Assembly: GCF_900215245.1 (NCBI RefSeq)
Contig: NZ_LT907842.1
Span: 4,464,001 to 4,528,000 of the forward strand
Length of the DNA stretch: 64,000 nt
Direction of reading: 5' to 3'
Origin: Pseudomonas fluorescens
GTDB taxonomy: Bacteria > Pseudomonadota > Gammaproteobacteria > Pseudomonadales > Pseudomonadaceae
Shown: in pieces, positions 25,911 to 36,564 of the stretch
Numbering within the stretch: position 1 is the first letter of the stretch
Layout of the letters: each line of letters begins with the position of its first letter
Made by a program: the position numbers and the translations under genes
The notes under the pieces: model-generated
What the model was told of the DNA's origin: nothing
What the model saw: only the letters and a program-made list of their open reading frames with translations
Database searches by the model: none

Positions 25911-27179
25911 TCATACCTGTGCGTCGGCCAGCGGTGCCCGTACGCGCAGCACGGCGCTCAGGCCAATGTAGGTGAGGGACGCGGCAACAATCCCCACCAA
26001 CGGTGCCACCCAGGGTGAGTGGAACGCCAGCACGGTGCCCACGGCATATGCCACCAGCCCAGGCCAGTTGAAGGCCGGCAAGCGGGTGTCGGCCAGGCGC
26101 GGATATTGGCCGCGATACCGGTAGAAGAAGTCCGCCATGATCACCCCGCCAATCGGCGGGATCACGGTGCCCAGCAGAATCAGGTAAGGCACCAGCAGGT
26201 CGTACATGCCGAGCAACGCCAGCAGGGTGCCGATTACCGCGCCGGCCAGGGTCACCGTCTTGCGCCTGCGGGTGCGCAGCAAATTGCAGCCTGCCACGGC
26301 GAAATTGTAGATGGTGTTGTCCTGGGTGCTCCAGATGTTGAGCAGCAACATGGCCATCGCGGCCATCGCGAAACCTTGCAGCAGCAAGACTTCGACCACG
26401 TCCGGCTGCTGATAGACGATGGCGCCGTAGGCCCCGATCAATACCATCAAACCGTTGCCGATAAAGAAGCCGATCAGGCTCGCCAGCACCGCGACTTTGG
26501 CCGAGCGAGAAAACCGCGTCCAGTTGGTGGCCTGTGTCGCGCCGCTGACAAAGGTGCCGAACACCAGCGTGATCGCGGTGGACAAGTCCAGCTCGCCGGT
26601 CGGCACCACCGCCAACAGGCCGTCCAGGCCGCCGATTTTGTGGGTGGCAACCGCCATCGACAGAAACAGCAAGATGCCCATGGCCGGCACCGCAATGTAC
26701 GAGAGTATCTCCAGCCCGCGATAGCCCACATAGGCCGTGGCGCAGAACATCAGGCCGAACACCACCATCAATGCCAGCACCGTGCCTTGGCTCAGTTCGA
26801 AATATTTACCCAGCACCACGGCGGCAGTGGCGGTGCCCCAGGCGTACCAGCCAATCTGAGTGAAGCCTAAGATCAAGTCACTGAGCTTGCTGCCCACCTC
26901 GCCGAAGCAGAAACGCCCCATCAACACCGAGTTCAAGCCGCTTTTAAAGGCGATGTAGCCCAGGCCTGCCGCGTAAATACCCAGCAACAGGTTACCCAAC
27001 GCCACGACACCGAGCAGGTCGGTGAAACTGAAGGCTACGCCCAGCTTGCCGCCGGCAAACATGGTCGCGGTAAAAAACGTAAACCCCAACAGGACCATGG
27101 CAGTGGACGCCAGGCCTTTGCGCGCATGCATCGGCACTTCGCTGAGGGGGTAATCGTTGCCCGGTTCTTGCTGCGTCAT
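25911..27179 (-). CDS. codB: Cytosine permease
   Basis: Inner-membrane cytosine:proton symporter of the NCS1 family, 422 residues with about 12 membrane segments. Family landmarks include FTFFTATMFAGGKLGVAFSFTD near the N-terminus, GEVGSKLSDLILGFTQIGWYAWG, and FMVL-like helices ending in LGTVIPPIGGVIMADFF. An upstream in-frame start exists at 27230, but the ATG at 27179 has GGGAG 7 nt upstream and matches the family N-terminus. With the downstream deaminase it imports and deaminates cytosine for pyrimidine salvage. No dedicated regulator gene is adjacent. Confidence 0.92.
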   Translation of the reverse strand: MTQQEPGNDYPLSEVPMHARKGLASTAMVLLGFTFFTATMFAGGKLGVAFSFTDLLGVVALGNLLLGIYAAGLGYIAFKSGLNSVLMGRFCFGEVGSKLSDLILGFTQIGWYAWGTATAAVVLGKYFELSQGTVLALMVVFGLMFCATAYVGYRGLEILSYIAVPAMGILLFLSMAVATHKIGGLDGLLAVVPTGELDLSTAITLVFGTFVSGATQATNWTRFSRSAKVAVLASLIGFFIGNGLMVLIGAYGAIVYQQPDVVEVLLLQGFAMAAMAMLLLNIWSTQDNTIYNFAVAGCNLLRTRRRKTVTLAGAVIGTLLALLGMYDLLVPYLILLGTVIPPIGGVIMADFFYRYRGQYPRLADTRLPAFNWPGLVAYAVGTVLAFHSPWVAPLVGIVAASLTYIGLSAVLRVRAPLADAQV

Positions 27180-27336
27180 GGCCTTGCTCCCTGGATGACT
27201 GACGCAAGGCTGTTGCACTGCGCGTGCCAAACCAACAGTGCAGTGTAGAGGGCGTCAAACAGGTACGTATCGTCGCAAGGCCTGTCCGTTGTGCCCGGTC
27301 GGGCACGAAAGCAGTGCAGCGGTGATACACATTGGA

Positions 27337-27960
27337 TCAGTCGAACAGCGTTTGGGTGAGCTCGCCGCGATGAAACGCAAAGGCTGCTTCAAGATCGCTT
27401 TCGATGGTGCGCCCACGGGACAGCGGCGGCAGGTCGTGCAGGGCAAAAAAGCCCACTTCAGTGGTTTCCAAACCCGCCATCGGTGCCAGTTGGTCCACCC
27501 GTTCGCAGAGGAAATACAGCTTGTAGAAGTCCCGCACGTCGGGGCGATAGAGGCCCTTGGCCTTGTGCATGACGCTATACAGCGTGCGTGCCGTCACGCT
27601 TAGCCCGGCTTCCTCGCGGATCTCCTTGACGATGTTTTCCGCCGCCGATAAACCGATATCGGCGTAACCACCTGGCAGCGCCCAGCAACCATCCGTCGAT
27701 TCGCGCACCAGCAGAATCCGATCGCCATCGATCACAGCGCCGCGCACTTCAATCATCGGCGTTGAATAGCGCTTGGCAAAATCCGACACCAGCCCGGTGA
27801 TGCGCTCCAACGGCACATCTGCCAACTGTGCCAGCATGCTGTGGGCGATTTCGGCGATTTCTTCAAGGCGCTCACGCTCGAAATCGTCGGTGCAAAAGTG
27901 CAGCCCTGTGGACGCCAGTGCCTGTAAGCGCTTGGCCTGGGCCAGCCAGATGTTTTCCAT
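27337..27960 (-). CDS. NUDIX hydrolase
   Basis: 207-residue protein with an N-terminal helical domain (about residues 1-65) of the kind found in ADP-ribose/nucleoside-diphosphate hydrolases, followed by a NUDIX domain. The NUDIX box at about residues 96-119 ends KEIREEAGL with the metal-binding Glu residues intact. The earlier Glu of the consensus G-x5-E is Leu here (GGYADIGLS). The ATG has AGGAG upstream. It starts 9 bases after the GNAT gene's stop, so the two are likely one operon. Substrate unknown. Confidence 0.85.
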   Translation of the reverse strand: MENIWLAQAKRLQALASTGLHFCTDDFERERLEEIAEIAHSMLAQLADVPLERITGLVSDFAKRYSTPMIEVRGAVIDGDRILLVRESTDGCWALPGGYADIGLSAAENIVKEIREEAGLSVTARTLYSVMHKAKGLYRPDVRDFYKLYFLCERVDQLAPMAGLETTEVGFFALHDLPPLSRGRTIESDLEAAFAFHRGELTQTLFD

Positions 27961-27969
27961 GGGGTTCTC

Positions 27970-28410
27970 CTAAAGACGCTTGGTCATGTACACACGGTGC
28001 AGGCCGTGTTCCTCGACGCGATGGGTTTCCACATAGCCGCGGCGCGTGTACAGCGTGATGTTTTCAGTCATCGCTACGTGGGTATACAGGCGGATGGTCG
28101 CGTAACCCGCAGCGAGTGCCTCTTGTTCGGCAAAGTCCATCAACTGCCGTCCGAACCCCTGGCCCTGGGCATTGGGGGCGACGGCCAGGTTTGCCAACAG
28201 CAAGTCGTCATCGGTATTGAGCAAGATGATAAAACCCTGGAGTCGCCCGGCGTAGTCCAGCACGTGCACGTGTCCTGCCGCGACCCACTGGCGATAGTCC
28301 TCAAGCATCGGCCCAGGCTTGCGACCGATCCGTTCGATGTAAGGCGAATAGGCGGCCTGGACGATGGCCTCGATGGTCGCAACATCAGCAGCAGTGGCGG
28401 GGCGCATCAT
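27970..28410 (-). CDS. GNAT family N-acetyltransferase
   Basis: 146-residue acetyl-CoA-dependent acetyltransferase. The conserved motif A (LAVAPNAQGQGFGRQLMDFAE) binds the CoA pyrophosphate, and the C-terminal part has NITLYTRRGYVETHR. AGGAG lies 9 nt before two consecutive ATG codons. The acceptor is unknown. It sits upstream of the NUDIX gene in the same direction. Confidence 0.85.
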   Translation of the reverse strand: MMRPATAADVATIEAIVQAAYSPYIERIGRKPGPMLEDYRQWVAAGHVHVLDYAGRLQGFIILLNTDDDLLLANLAVAPNAQGQGFGRQLMDFAEQEALAAGYATIRLYTHVAMTENITLYTRRGYVETHRVEEHGLHRVYMTKRL

Positions 28411-28435
28411 TGCAGCGGGCTCCTGTCAAAATCGA

Positions 28436-28668
28436 TCAGTTGTTCGGTGCCTCGAAGATCACCTCGATACGGCGTTCGAACACCTTGGAGATCTTGAACG
28501 CCAGAGGCAAGCTCGGATCATGCCGGCCGGTGTTGATCGCATGCAAGGTGGCGCGCGATACACCCAGGTGCCGCCCATGACTGCCCACACCCAGTGGAGG
28601 CGGGTACATGCTTTATCGAGGACGCTTGCCAGGCATAAAAAAACCATCCGCAGGTGGTTCTTCAGCAC
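28436..28668 (-). pseudogene. Decayed XRE-type (Cro/CI-like) regulator
   Basis: Remnant of a small helix-turn-helix regulator of the roughly 65-70-residue type. The start MLKNHLR is read in one frame. After a region that no longer fits the family, the rest (HLGVSRATLHAINTG, DPSLPLAFKISKVFERRIEVIFE) is read in another. The DNA between still resembles the expected coding sequence (cactgggtgtgggcag, then gggcggcacctgggtg) but has lost one base near 28570. Several other substitutions have accumulated, so this is decay rather than a single sequencing error. A 57-codon open frame (28436-28609) survives but lacks the first helix. Confidence 0.75.
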
Positions 28669-28676
28669 GTCATCGC

Positions 28677-29033
28677 TTATTCGCCGCGATAGATACAGCC
28701 ACTGGTGCAGGTCTCATGGATACGAATTGCACTGAGTTCCGGCAGCAAGGGTTTGAGCTCAGTCCAGATCCACTTGGCCAGCACTTCGCTGGTCGGGTTT
28801 TCCAGGCCTGGGATGTCATTGAGGTAGTTGTGGTCGAGGCGTTCATAGAGCGGCTTGAAAATCGCCTTGATCTCCGAGAAGTCGCGAATCCAGCCGGTAT
28901 GGGGATCCAGGTCGCCGCTCAGGTGGATCGCCACTTTGAACGAATGCCCGTGCAGGCGCCCGCATTTGTGGCCCTCCGGTACGTGGGGCAGGCGGTGGGC
29001 GGACTCGAAGGTAAACTCTTTGAAGATTTCCAC
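28677..29033 (-). CDS. queD: 6-carboxy-5,6,7,8-tetrahydropterin synthase
   Basis: Second enzyme of queuosine/7-deazaguanine synthesis, turning dihydroneopterin triphosphate into carboxytetrahydropterin. About 118 residues from a GTG start (29033), with AGG 7 nt upstream; this matches the E. coli QueD N-terminus ([20 protein letters not shown]), and the 20-codon upstream extension does not. Zinc His ligands lie in ESAHRL and GRLHGHSF; the catalytic Cys is in [25 protein letters not shown] and [12 protein letters not shown] are near-identical to the family. Confidence 0.93.
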   Translation of the reverse strand: MEIFKEFTFESAHRLPHVPEGHKCGRLHGHSFKVAIHLSGDLDPHTGWIRDFSEIKAIFKPLYERLDHNYLNDIPGLENPTSEVLAKWIWTELKPLLPELSAIRIHETCTSGCIYRGE

Positions 29034-29290
29034 GGTGTGACCTGTAGGGCTTGTGTTGCGTGGGTTTGAAGTGATTGTCAGTGTTTGATGCACTGATCAA
29101 TGTACTGATAGGTCGTTGCTGGGCGTGATTGAGGCCATCCATTCGGCGCTTGCCGACTGGCGCCAGGCGACCGAGTTGGGGCGTATTCTAACCTGTTTTG
29201 GCAACGCGCTCTTCCTGCTCGCCGATAAACCCGCACAATACCCACCGTTTCAAGGCTCGCCACTGAGCGTTTTTTGCCTCGGGGGCAACC

Positions 29291-30473
29291 ATGGCCTTTA
29301 CCAACACAAATGCTACCGAGCCGAATGGTTCGAGCGATCGTTCAGACCTTACCTGGTGTGGAAGGCTGGGTAAAACCCTGAAGCGTTGGGCCGGCATGAA
29401 AGCGGCGCACGCCGGCACCTCGGCGCAGAAACCGTCGGCCCTTGAGCACCCGCCTGAAACCGCTGGTCTCGCACTGGTGCCGGTTGATCGAGAACCGCAA
29501 CAGACCGCTGCCGATGTGGCGATATTTTCCAACCTGGGCAATTTGGACCGGCTCAATGCGGCTATTTCCGAGGGCACCGTACGCATTGCTTTTGCGGGCG
29601 ATTCAATTGTCGAAGGCGATCGCGACGGCCTTTACGAGCACTCGGTTGTGCCCACGCTGATGCGGGCTTTGCGCGAGCAGAACCCTGCGACATCTAACGG
29701 TCCTGGATATTAACCGACTGTTCAATATTCACCGCGCCGGTGTCGATGTCGATAAGCTCAGTTTTATTCGCGACGATAACCTTGCCAGTTACCCCTCCGG
29801 CTGGAGTCCGGAAACAGGCACGACATTCGCGGTGTCCGGTTCGCCTGAGCAATACACCCTCAAGGGGCGTGGCGCTGCGATGTTCAACAGGGCGTGCCAG
29901 GATGTCAGTTTGTCGGCTACTTTCACGATGCCCAGTTGGTCTGGACAAATTGGCGCTATTCGCTATCGGTCCATGGGCTCAGGCCTGAGTCAGTACACTG
30001 CGCAAGTCACAGCCAACCAGGTCCTGCTTTACTGGGGCGGCACTGTGATTGGTCGGTCAGCCGTTTACGCAGCCATCCCGGATGGAACGTCGGTCAGCAT
30101 GAACGTGACGGTTCGCGGGGCCAGGCACGAGGTGTATCTGAATGGCGTTAACGTTATTTCCGTGTATGACTTCAACAACCTGCGGTTCGGTAAAGTCGGC
30201 TTGGTGGTGTCAGGCGCAGAGGGCACCATCTCCAATTGGGTGGCGAATTTGGGTGTTCCTGAGGCTCACGGTGCGCCCGATTTAAACGACATTGAAATCT
30301 ATGGATTAGGGGATTTCGGCACCAACCCCGGCAGTGTGGGCGGAAACACCATCAACCACCCCACCAAACTCGCGAACGCTGTTATTTGGGGCGGTGCGTT
30401 GAGTCCTTTGCTGCAGCATATCCGGTCGCAGCCAAGGGGCGGCATGCCAGCCTCGACTCAAGCCACTCACTGA
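29291..30473 (+). pseudogene. Broken SGNH-hydrolase / tail-fibre-like protein gene
   Basis: Two open pieces in different frames. Piece one (29291-29713) ends soon after VRIAFAGDSIVEGDR, the catalytic-Ser block of an SGNH hydrolase. Piece two is read from about 29690 and opens with LDINRLFNIHRAGVD, which looks like the far end of such a domain. Between them about 150-200 residues are missing, so there is both a deletion and a frame change. Piece two continues as a beta-rich, lectin-like region (SGWSPETGTTFAVSG to GTISNWVANLG) and finishes with GGNTINHPTKLANAVIWGG, resembling an SGNH DxxH-type block. The products look like phage-tail or surface proteins. Role unknown. Confidence 0.6.
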
Positions 30474-30689
30474 CGCTCGACGCTTGGCAATGTGGGGCGG
30501 CGTGCATTCAGTACGCTGCCTCATCCGTTTTGGGCGCGTGATACGCGTCTGCCCGACGCCCGCATAGTGCGTGAAGCTAAAACGCTGGCAATCTTAGTTT
30601 TTGCATCGAAATGTCAACGGCGGGGCGCTGCAGTAACGGTCTGAGCGTGCGGCGAGGACACCGCTCACGCTGAGAAGATCGCTGTTGCG

Positions 30690-31769
30690 TTAAAGAGCCT
30701 GCAAGTGCTCGCCCAATTTGCCGTTGTCCGCCCACTCCAGAAACTCATCCCCCAGCCGTTGGCTCTCGCTCATCGCGGTTTGCCAGTATTTGTTGCGGCT
30801 CGGGTCATCGCCCATGAAACGCTTGAAATCGCTGCGGTCCGGCAATTTGCCGTGGGGCAGGCGGGCCAGGTAGTCCTTGGACGGTGCCAGCAGTAATACA
30901 TCCTGCAAACCCTGTTGATTGCTGCGTCGCCATGGCAGGCCCTTGTCGAACCAGCCGGGGATAACCCGGTCGGTAAAGTGCGGGTACAGCACGATGTCAT
31001 CGCCGTGGTAGGGCAGGTCGAGGTGGTAGTCCAGCAGGCCGCCGTCACGGTAAGTGCCGGCGCCCGCGCCGGGCAGGTCGCGCACGCCTTGCATCACCAT
31101 GGGGATCGAGCCGGAGGCCAGCAGTGCCTGGCGCAGGTTGCCCAGTTCCAGGTCAAGGAAGCGCGATGGGAAATCCTTCAACGGATGCACCGGCGGCGCC
31201 TGGCGTGGGTCATGGATGATCAGCCGCTCGAAATGCCGCGACAGCCGCGCGCGGCCCCGCAGGTTGTCGGCAATCACCGACGACAGGCCCAGGCCCAGCC
31301 GCCCACGGTGGTCATCGGCAAGCAGCCCGTGGCTCTTGACCACCATGATGTTCAGGCGATAGTTGGGGTTGTCCAGCACCCGAGCATCGCGGCCGGCCAG
31401 CAGGTCATCGAGCATGCGCTGGCAGCTATGGCTGACGTCGGCCATGGTCACGCCTTTGGCAAAGCGCTGTTCGTTATACAGGCGGCCGAGGTCGAGCAGG
31501 CCTTGCACCGGGTCGGGCAGGCACGCGCTGGCAAACCGCCAGGAGCCGATGGACGCGCCGATCAGTGCGCGTTCGCGCGGCGCGCGGGGCAGCCACTCGC
31601 CGAACAGCGCCAGGTCCAGGCCCTGAATACCCAGGGCTTTGGGGCCACCGGCCGCGCCGGGGAGAATGCCGACATCTGCCGGCGCAAGGCCGTGTTCGCG
31701 AATGCGCGTAAAGGCGCGTTTGCCGGCCTTGAGGGTCAGGGCGGGAAACTTGATGTGGATGGCTGTCAT
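30690..31769 (-). CDS. Patatin-like phospholipase
   Basis: 359-residue lipid acyl hydrolase. The nucleophile elbow is GASIGSW (Ser near residue 73), preceded by the oxyanion-type stretch GGPKALG. The dyad Asp lies in YRDGGLLDYH, about residue 243. No signal peptide is evident, so it is probably cytoplasmic unless exported another way. Stands alone, reading toward the broken SGNH gene. Not close to ExoU in length or layout. Confidence 0.8.
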   Translation of the reverse strand: MTAIHIKFPALTLKAGKRAFTRIREHGLAPADVGILPGAAGGPKALGIQGLDLALFGEWLPRAPRERALIGASIGSWRFASACLPDPVQGLLDLGRLYNEQRFAKGVTMADVSHSCQRMLDDLLAGRDARVLDNPNYRLNIMVVKSHGLLADDHRGRLGLGLSSVIADNLRGRARLSRHFERLIIHDPRQAPPVHPLKDFPSRFLDLELGNLRQALLASGSIPMVMQGVRDLPGAGAGTYRDGGLLDYHLDLPYHGDDIVLYPHFTDRVIPGWFDKGLPWRRSNQQGLQDVLLLAPSKDYLARLPHGKLPDRSDFKRFMGDDPSRNKYWQTAMSESQRLGDEFLEWADNGKLGEHLQAL

Positions 31770-32030
31770 ACCGGTCTCTTTTGACGCGAGGAGGGCAGTA
31801 TAGAAAATCTGGCGCGATGAGGGAAAAGCGCTTGGCTAAAATTGCCATGGTGGCAATTCAGTTTCAGTTAAGTTGCCAGGGTTAACGTGGGGTCGCGTAG
31901 GACATGCCCCCGGAAACGCACGCTTACGTGAAAACCCTCACGGGTTGGTTCGCCCCCCGTATCATTGTCCCATCGCCTATTTGGCCCCAGCCCATCACCG
32001 GGCCGCCCTCAAGGAACATCAGGACACGCA

Positions 32031-32354
32031 ATGAAGGTAAATCTAAGCGCAGGCCGGCAGGTGGTGTTGGTATTGATACTCACCAGCTCAAGCCTGTCGG
32101 CCCACGACCTTGGTCAGGACGAAGCCTTGCGCCTGCGCCAAACGGGCGTTATCGCCCCGCTGGAGCACTTGTTGGGCCCGGCGTTCGAACGCTACCCAGG
32201 CGCCAAGCTGCTGGATGCCGAACTTGAAGAGCACAAGGAGCGCCCGGTGCGCTATATCTACGAAATCGAGCTGTTGACCGTCGAAGGTGTGGTACGTGAA
32301 ATCGAGCTCGACGCCAGCACCGGTGAGTTACTCAAAGATAAGGAAGACGACTGA
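32031..32354 (+). CDS. Exported PepSY-domain protein
   Basis: 107-residue secreted protein: signal peptide (hydrophobic core [14 protein letters not shown]) followed by one PepSY domain ([37 protein letters not shown] pattern, ending DASTGELL). The ATG at 32031 starts the signal peptide; the longer frame does not fit. The stop overlaps the response-regulator start (TGATG), so it belongs to the two-component operon. PepSY partners of metal-sensing systems are thought to act in the periplasm; the BqsRS locus of P. aeruginosa has similar small proteins upstream, as I recall. Confidence 0.82.
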   Translation: MKVNLSAGRQVVLVLILTSSSLSAHDLGQDEALRLRQTGVIAPLEHLLGPAFERYPGAKLLDAELEEHKERPVRYIYEIELLTVEGVVREIELDASTGELLKDKEDD

Positions 32355-33022
32355 TGCGCCTGCTTCTGGTGGAAGACAACGTACCGCTGGCCGATGAACT
32401 GTTGGCGGGCCTGCAGCGCCAGGGGTACGCCGTCGACTGGCTGGCCGATGGGCGCGACGCCGCGTATCAAGGCCGCAGCGAACCCTATGACTTGATCATC
32501 CTCGACCTCGGCTTGCCAGGGCTGCCCGGGCTGGAGGTGCTCGCGCAGTGGCGCGCAGCCGCTCTGGCCACCCCGGTGCTGGTGCTGACCGCACGCGATT
32601 CATGGGCCGAGCGTATCGAAGGGCTCAAGGCCGGCGCCGACGACTACCTGAGCAAACCTTTTCACCCTGAAGAACTGCACTTGCGCATCCAGGCCCTGTT
32701 GCGCCGCTCCCATGGCCAGGCCAACCAGCCGACTTTGCAAGCGGCCGGCTTGCATTTGGATGAAGGGCGCCAGTGTGTGCTGCGTGACGGTGACGAGATC
32801 CAACTGACGGCCGCCGAATTCCGCCTGCTGCGCTACTTCATGCTGCACCCGGAACAGATTCTGTCGAAAAGCCACTTGGCTGAACATTTGTATGATGGTG
32901 AGACCGAGCGTGACTCCAATGTATTGGAGGTGCACGTCAACCACCTGCGCCGCAAGCTGGGGCGCAGCGTGATTGAAACCCGGCGCGGCCAGGGTTACCG
33001 ATTTGGCGCCGCCCCGGCATGA
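32354..33022 (+). CDS. bqsR: OmpR-family response regulator, BqsR/CarR-like
   Basis: 222-residue DNA-binding response regulator. The receiver domain has acidic residues in LLVEDN, the phospho-acceptor Asp in IILDLGLPG (about residue 51), Thr in LTARD and Lys in LSKPFHPEE. The winged-helix output domain covers about residues 125-218 ([36 protein letters not shown]). The gene symbol rests on position: as I remember the PAO1 map, bqsRS lies beside tlpQ, a transporter gene and ctpM, and the same order follows here. BqsRS/CarRS responds to Fe(II) or Ca2+ in P. aeruginosa. Confidence 0.8.
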   Translation: MRLLLVEDNVPLADELLAGLQRQGYAVDWLADGRDAAYQGRSEPYDLIILDLGLPGLPGLEVLAQWRAAALATPVLVLTARDSWAERIEGLKAGADDYLSKPFHPEELHLRIQALLRRSHGQANQPTLQAAGLHLDEGRQCVLRDGDEIQLTAAEFRLLRYFMLHPEQILSKSHLAEHLYDGETERDSNVLEVHVNHLRRKLGRSVIETRRGQGYRFGAAPA

Positions 33023-34338
33023 GGTCGATCCAGCGGCGCCTGAGCCTGGGGCTGATCAGCGTGATGGTGGTGGTGGGCGTGGTGCTCGCGCAGACCAGTT
33101 TGTGGCTGTTCGAGGCCGGCTTGCAGCGCTACCTGGATGCTGGGTTGCGCAACGACAGCGAGAACCTGCTGGTGGCACTGGTGCGCGGGCCGAACGGTGT
33201 GCAACTGGATGAGCAACGCCTGTCACCGGCGTATCAGCGACCGTTTTCCGGGCACTATTTCCGCATTGATTTTGCCGACGAGCACTGGCGTTCACGCTCG
33301 CTCTGGGACCAGGAGTTGCCGCGCCTGCCCGAGGCCGGGCTCAAGGGTAACCTGCAATTGGGGCCGGAAGGTCAGCAACTGCTGGTGTTGCGTTCGGACT
33401 ACAAGCGCTTCGGCCAGTCGATTTCAATCAGCGTGGCTCAGGACTACACGCCTGTGCGGGAAAGCTTTCGCCTGATGCGCCAGATTGGTCTGGTGCTGGG
33501 GCTGGCGGCGCTGTTACTGGTGCTGATCCTGCAACGGGTCACGGTGCGCCGCGCCTTGCGGCCGCTGGAAACCGCCCGTGAGCAGATTGCTCAGCTGCAA
33601 CAGGGCCAGCGCTCGCAACTTGATACTCAAGTGCCGCTGGAACTCGAGCCGCTGGTGGCGCAGATCAACCACCTGTTGGCCCACACCGAAGACAGCCTCA
33701 AGCGTTCGCGCAATGCCTTGGGCAACCTCGGCCACGCGCTGAAAACGCCGTTGGCGGTGTTATTGAGTGCGGCGTCAAGCGAGGTGCTCAAGGACCATCC
33801 GCAGCTGAGCAAGTTGCTGCGTGACCAGCTTGAGCAGGTGCAACAACGCCTCAACCGCGAACTTAACCGTGCCCGTCTTGCCGGTGAAACGCTGCCGGGG
33901 ACCTTGTTTGATTGTGAAAAGGAACTGCCCGGCCTGCTGGCCACGTTGAACATGATTCACGGCGAACACTTGGACTTGAGCTACCACGTTGCGCCCGGCC
34001 TGCAACTGCCCTGGGACCGCGAAGATCTGCTGGAGTTGTTGGGCAACCTGCTGGACAACGCCTGCAAATGGGCGGACGCCGAAGTGCGCTTGAATGTCAG
34101 CGAAACCGCGCACAGCTATCTACTGGCGATCGAGGACGACGGCCCGGGCATCCCGCATGCCCAGCGCGACCAGGTGTTCAGCCGTGGCACGCGCCTGGAT
34201 GAACAGGTCGACGGCCATGGCCTCGGTCTAGGGATTGTGCGGGATATCGTCGAGGTGTGGGGCGGGGTGCTGCAGTTGCAGGAGAGTGAGCAGGGTGGGC
34301 TCAAAGTGCTGATCGAGCTGCCCAAGCGCCACGGTTGA
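33019..34338 (+). CDS. bqsS: Sensor histidine kinase, BqsS/CarS-like
   Basis: 439-residue membrane kinase overlapping the regulator gene by 4 bases. Two membrane helices (about residues 10-30 and 155-175) enclose a periplasmic sensor of some 125 residues rich in acidic and aromatic positions. A HAMP-like linker follows, then the H-box [12 protein letters not shown] with the phosphorylated His, N-box DNACKWAD, and G-boxes DDGPGIP and GHGLGLGIV. Partner of the regulator before it. The metal-sensing role is inferred from gene neighbourhood. Confidence 0.82.
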   Translation: MRSIQRRLSLGLISVMVVVGVVLAQTSLWLFEAGLQRYLDAGLRNDSENLLVALVRGPNGVQLDEQRLSPAYQRPFSGHYFRIDFADEHWRSRSLWDQELPRLPEAGLKGNLQLGPEGQQLLVLRSDYKRFGQSISISVAQDYTPVRESFRLMRQIGLVLGLAALLLVLILQRVTVRRALRPLETAREQIAQLQQGQRSQLDTQVPLELEPLVAQINHLLAHTEDSLKRSRNALGNLGHALKTPLAVLLSAASSEVLKDHPQLSKLLRDQLEQVQQRLNRELNRARLAGETLPGTLFDCEKELPGLLATLNMIHGEHLDLSYHVAPGLQLPWDREDLLELLGNLLDNACKWADAEVRLNVSETAHSYLLAIEDDGPGIPHAQRDQVFSRGTRLDEQVDGHGLGLGIVRDIVEVWGGVLQLQESEQGGLKVLIELPKRHG

Positions 34339-34377
34339 CACCGCGCAGGTCAACCCGTGGGCGGGGGCTTTCACTCA

Positions 34378-34401
34378 CCTGGGCCCTTCATCGGGCCCAG
34401 G
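34378..34401. terminator. Hairpin between the convergent kinase and chemoreceptor genes
   Basis: CCTGGGCCC and GGGCCCAGG form a perfect 9-bp stem around a 6-base loop, 39 bases after the kinase stop and 16 before the chemoreceptor stop. There is no T-run on either strand, so termination may be weak or Rho-assisted. Confidence 0.5.
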
Positions 34402-34416
34402 GTGTGTGCCATTCGC

Positions 34417-36564
34417 TTAAACGCGGAACTGATCCATCAGCCCCTGCTGCTGATTCGCCAGGCTGTTCAACGCCTGGCTGACCCGCGCCGATTCATTCGC
34501 TTGTTCCGACAACGACTCGGTCACATCTCGAATCGTCGCGACATTGCTGTTGATCTCTTCGGCCACCGCGCTTTGTTCTTCGGCGGCGCTGGCGATTTGC
34601 AGGTTCATGTCGCTGATGACCGTGACGGCCTCGCCGATCTGGCGCAGGGCGGTGACCGCCTGGCCGACCTGCTCGACACTGCCCTGAGCCTGGCGATAGC
34701 TGTTGCCCATGGAACTGACCACCTCGGTGGTGCCGCTTTGCAGATGCTCGATCACCAGGCGGGTTTCTTCTACCGACTCCTGGGTGCGTCGCGCCAGGTT
34801 GCGGACCTCGTCGGCGACCACCGCAAAGCCACGGCCGGCCTCACCGGCGCGCGCGGCTTCGATGGCAGCGTTGAGCGCCAGCAGATTGGTCTGCTCGGCA
34901 ATGCCGCGAATCACTTCCAACACCGAACCGATTTTCTCGCTATTGGCGGCCAGGCCTTCGACCTGGGCCATGGCCGTACTCATATCGGCCGCCAGGTGGC
35001 CGATGTTGGTGGTGGTGCGGTCGATCACGGTCAAGCCTTCACGGGTGGCCTGGTCGGCGTCGCGCGCAGCCTGTGCCGCTTGGGCGGCGCTGCGGGCCAC
35101 ATCCTGGGCGGTGGCGCTCATTTCGTGGGAGGCGGTCGCCACCTGATCGACCTGGCGGTATTGCTGCTCCATGCCGGCGCTGGTTTCGCTGGCAATCGCG
35201 GCGGACTGGTCGGCGGTGCCACGGGCGTCCTGCACCGAGCGTTTCACCTGGGCAATAATCGGTTGCAGCTTGTCCAGGAAGCGGTTGAACCAGCCGGCCA
35301 GTTGCCCCAGCTCATCCTTTTTGTCATAGGCCAGGCGGCGGGTCAGGTCGCCTTCGCCGCTGGCGATGTCTTCCAGCATGCGGGCTACGCCGAGGATCGG
35401 TCGGGTTACGCTGCGCGCCATCAGCCACACCAGGATCAAGCCAATCACCGCGGCCAGCAGGCCCAGGCTCAGTTCCAGCCAGGTGCCACGGGCGTTATCG
35501 GCGTCCAACTGTGTCTTGAGCGCTTCGGCCGGGCCGACCAGGACTTTTTCCGGCACATCCAGCAACACACCCCACGGTTTGCCGCCGGGAATCGGTGTGA
35601 AGGGCGCCAGCACCTTGAGTTGGTGGTCGGCGCGCAGGCTGTGGGTCTGCGTGCTGCTGGCCAGGGCATTGATCAATTGCGCACCGCTGGCGGGGTAGAC
35701 CTTGTCCAGGCGCTGGCTGAGTTTGCTGGCGTCCGCGCTGTAGCCGGCGAGCAAGCCGGTGGGGCTGAGGATGCTGACCTGGGTCTGGCCGTCATACAGC
35801 TTCTGGCTGGCCTGTTGGCTAACGGCTTGCAGGCTGTTGAGGTTGATGTCCGCCGACAACGAGGCGATGACTTTGCCATTGACCATCAGCGGGAAGACGA
35901 TGCTGGTCATCAGCACGTTTTGCCCGTCGATCATATAAAAGTACGGTTCGATGACGCAGGGTTTCAGGGTGGTGCGCGGGCAGGTGAACCAGGCGTTGGC
36001 TTTCTCGCCGCTTGGGCCTGTGCTGGTGTCGGACATGTCGCTTTCGGGCAATGCCATGGAGGTCAGTTTGCCGGGTGTCGGCTGCGACCAGTAGAGAGCG
36101 AATCGGCCTTTGTCGTTGCTGCCCAGTTCGGCCTGGTTGGCGAACAACTCATCCTTGCCGTCCAGCGCATTGGCTTCGAACACCAGCGACAAACCGAGCA
36201 AGTCCGGGTTGGCCTGCAGCGCAGCCTTGACCTGGCGGGTCAGGTCTTCGCGCGTGTCGAAGGCATCGAGAAAGCGTTTTTCAGCCTGTTCGCGCAAAAA
36301 CAGCACCTGGCGTGAAAAGCCATGGCCGTACTGGAAGGCATCCATGAATTGCTGACGAATACCCAGCGCCTGTCCTTCACCTTGCGCCTCGATGCGGGCC
36401 TGGGCGGACTCGTCGAGCATCTGCATGCTGGAGGCCTTGACCTGTTGCGAGCTCTGCTCCATGCGGTACAGCGACAGACCCACCAGCAGGGTCACGATTC
36501 CCAGCAGGCAGAGGCCGGCGAGCAGGGTGATTTTCCATTGTATGGAGAGCTGTCTGAGGAACAT
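34417..36564 (-). CDS. Methyl-accepting chemoreceptor, TlpQ-like (dCache)
   Basis: 715-residue chemoreceptor. Helix one lies at about residues 12-30, a long periplasmic dCache-type sensor at about 35-365, helix two at about 367-387, HAMP after it ([23 protein letters not shown]), then the signalling coiled coil with its conserved hairpin tip around [15 protein letters not shown]. There is no C-terminal CheR-binding pentapeptide. P. aeruginosa TlpQ, which senses histamine, polyamines and ethylene, has nearly the same length and sits next to bqsS. Orthology is inferred from those two facts. Convergent with the kinase gene. Confidence 0.85.
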   Translation of the reverse strand: MFLRQLSIQWKITLLAGLCLLGIVTLLVGLSLYRMEQSSQQVKASSMQMLDESAQARIEAQGEGQALGIRQQFMDAFQYGHGFSRQVLFLREQAEKRFLDAFDTREDLTRQVKAALQANPDLLGLSLVFEANALDGKDELFANQAELGSNDKGRFALYWSQPTPGKLTSMALPESDMSDTSTGPSGEKANAWFTCPRTTLKPCVIEPYFYMIDGQNVLMTSIVFPLMVNGKVIASLSADINLNSLQAVSQQASQKLYDGQTQVSILSPTGLLAGYSADASKLSQRLDKVYPASGAQLINALASSTQTHSLRADHQLKVLAPFTPIPGGKPWGVLLDVPEKVLVGPAEALKTQLDADNARGTWLELSLGLLAAVIGLILVWLMARSVTRPILGVARMLEDIASGEGDLTRRLAYDKKDELGQLAGWFNRFLDKLQPIIAQVKRSVQDARGTADQSAAIASETSAGMEQQYRQVDQVATASHEMSATAQDVARSAAQAAQAARDADQATREGLTVIDRTTTNIGHLAADMSTAMAQVEGLAANSEKIGSVLEVIRGIAEQTNLLALNAAIEAARAGEAGRGFAVVADEVRNLARRTQESVEETRLVIEHLQSGTTEVVSSMGNSYRQAQGSVEQVGQAVTALRQIGEAVTVISDMNLQIASAAEEQSAVAEEINSNVATIRDVTESLSEQANESARVSQALNSLANQQQGLMDQFRV

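Noticed and set aside
34357..36315. 652-codon open frame on the plus strand opposite the TlpQ-like chemoreceptor
   Set aside because: Gly/Val/His-rich shadow of a GC-rich chemoreceptor gene; no recognisable domain.
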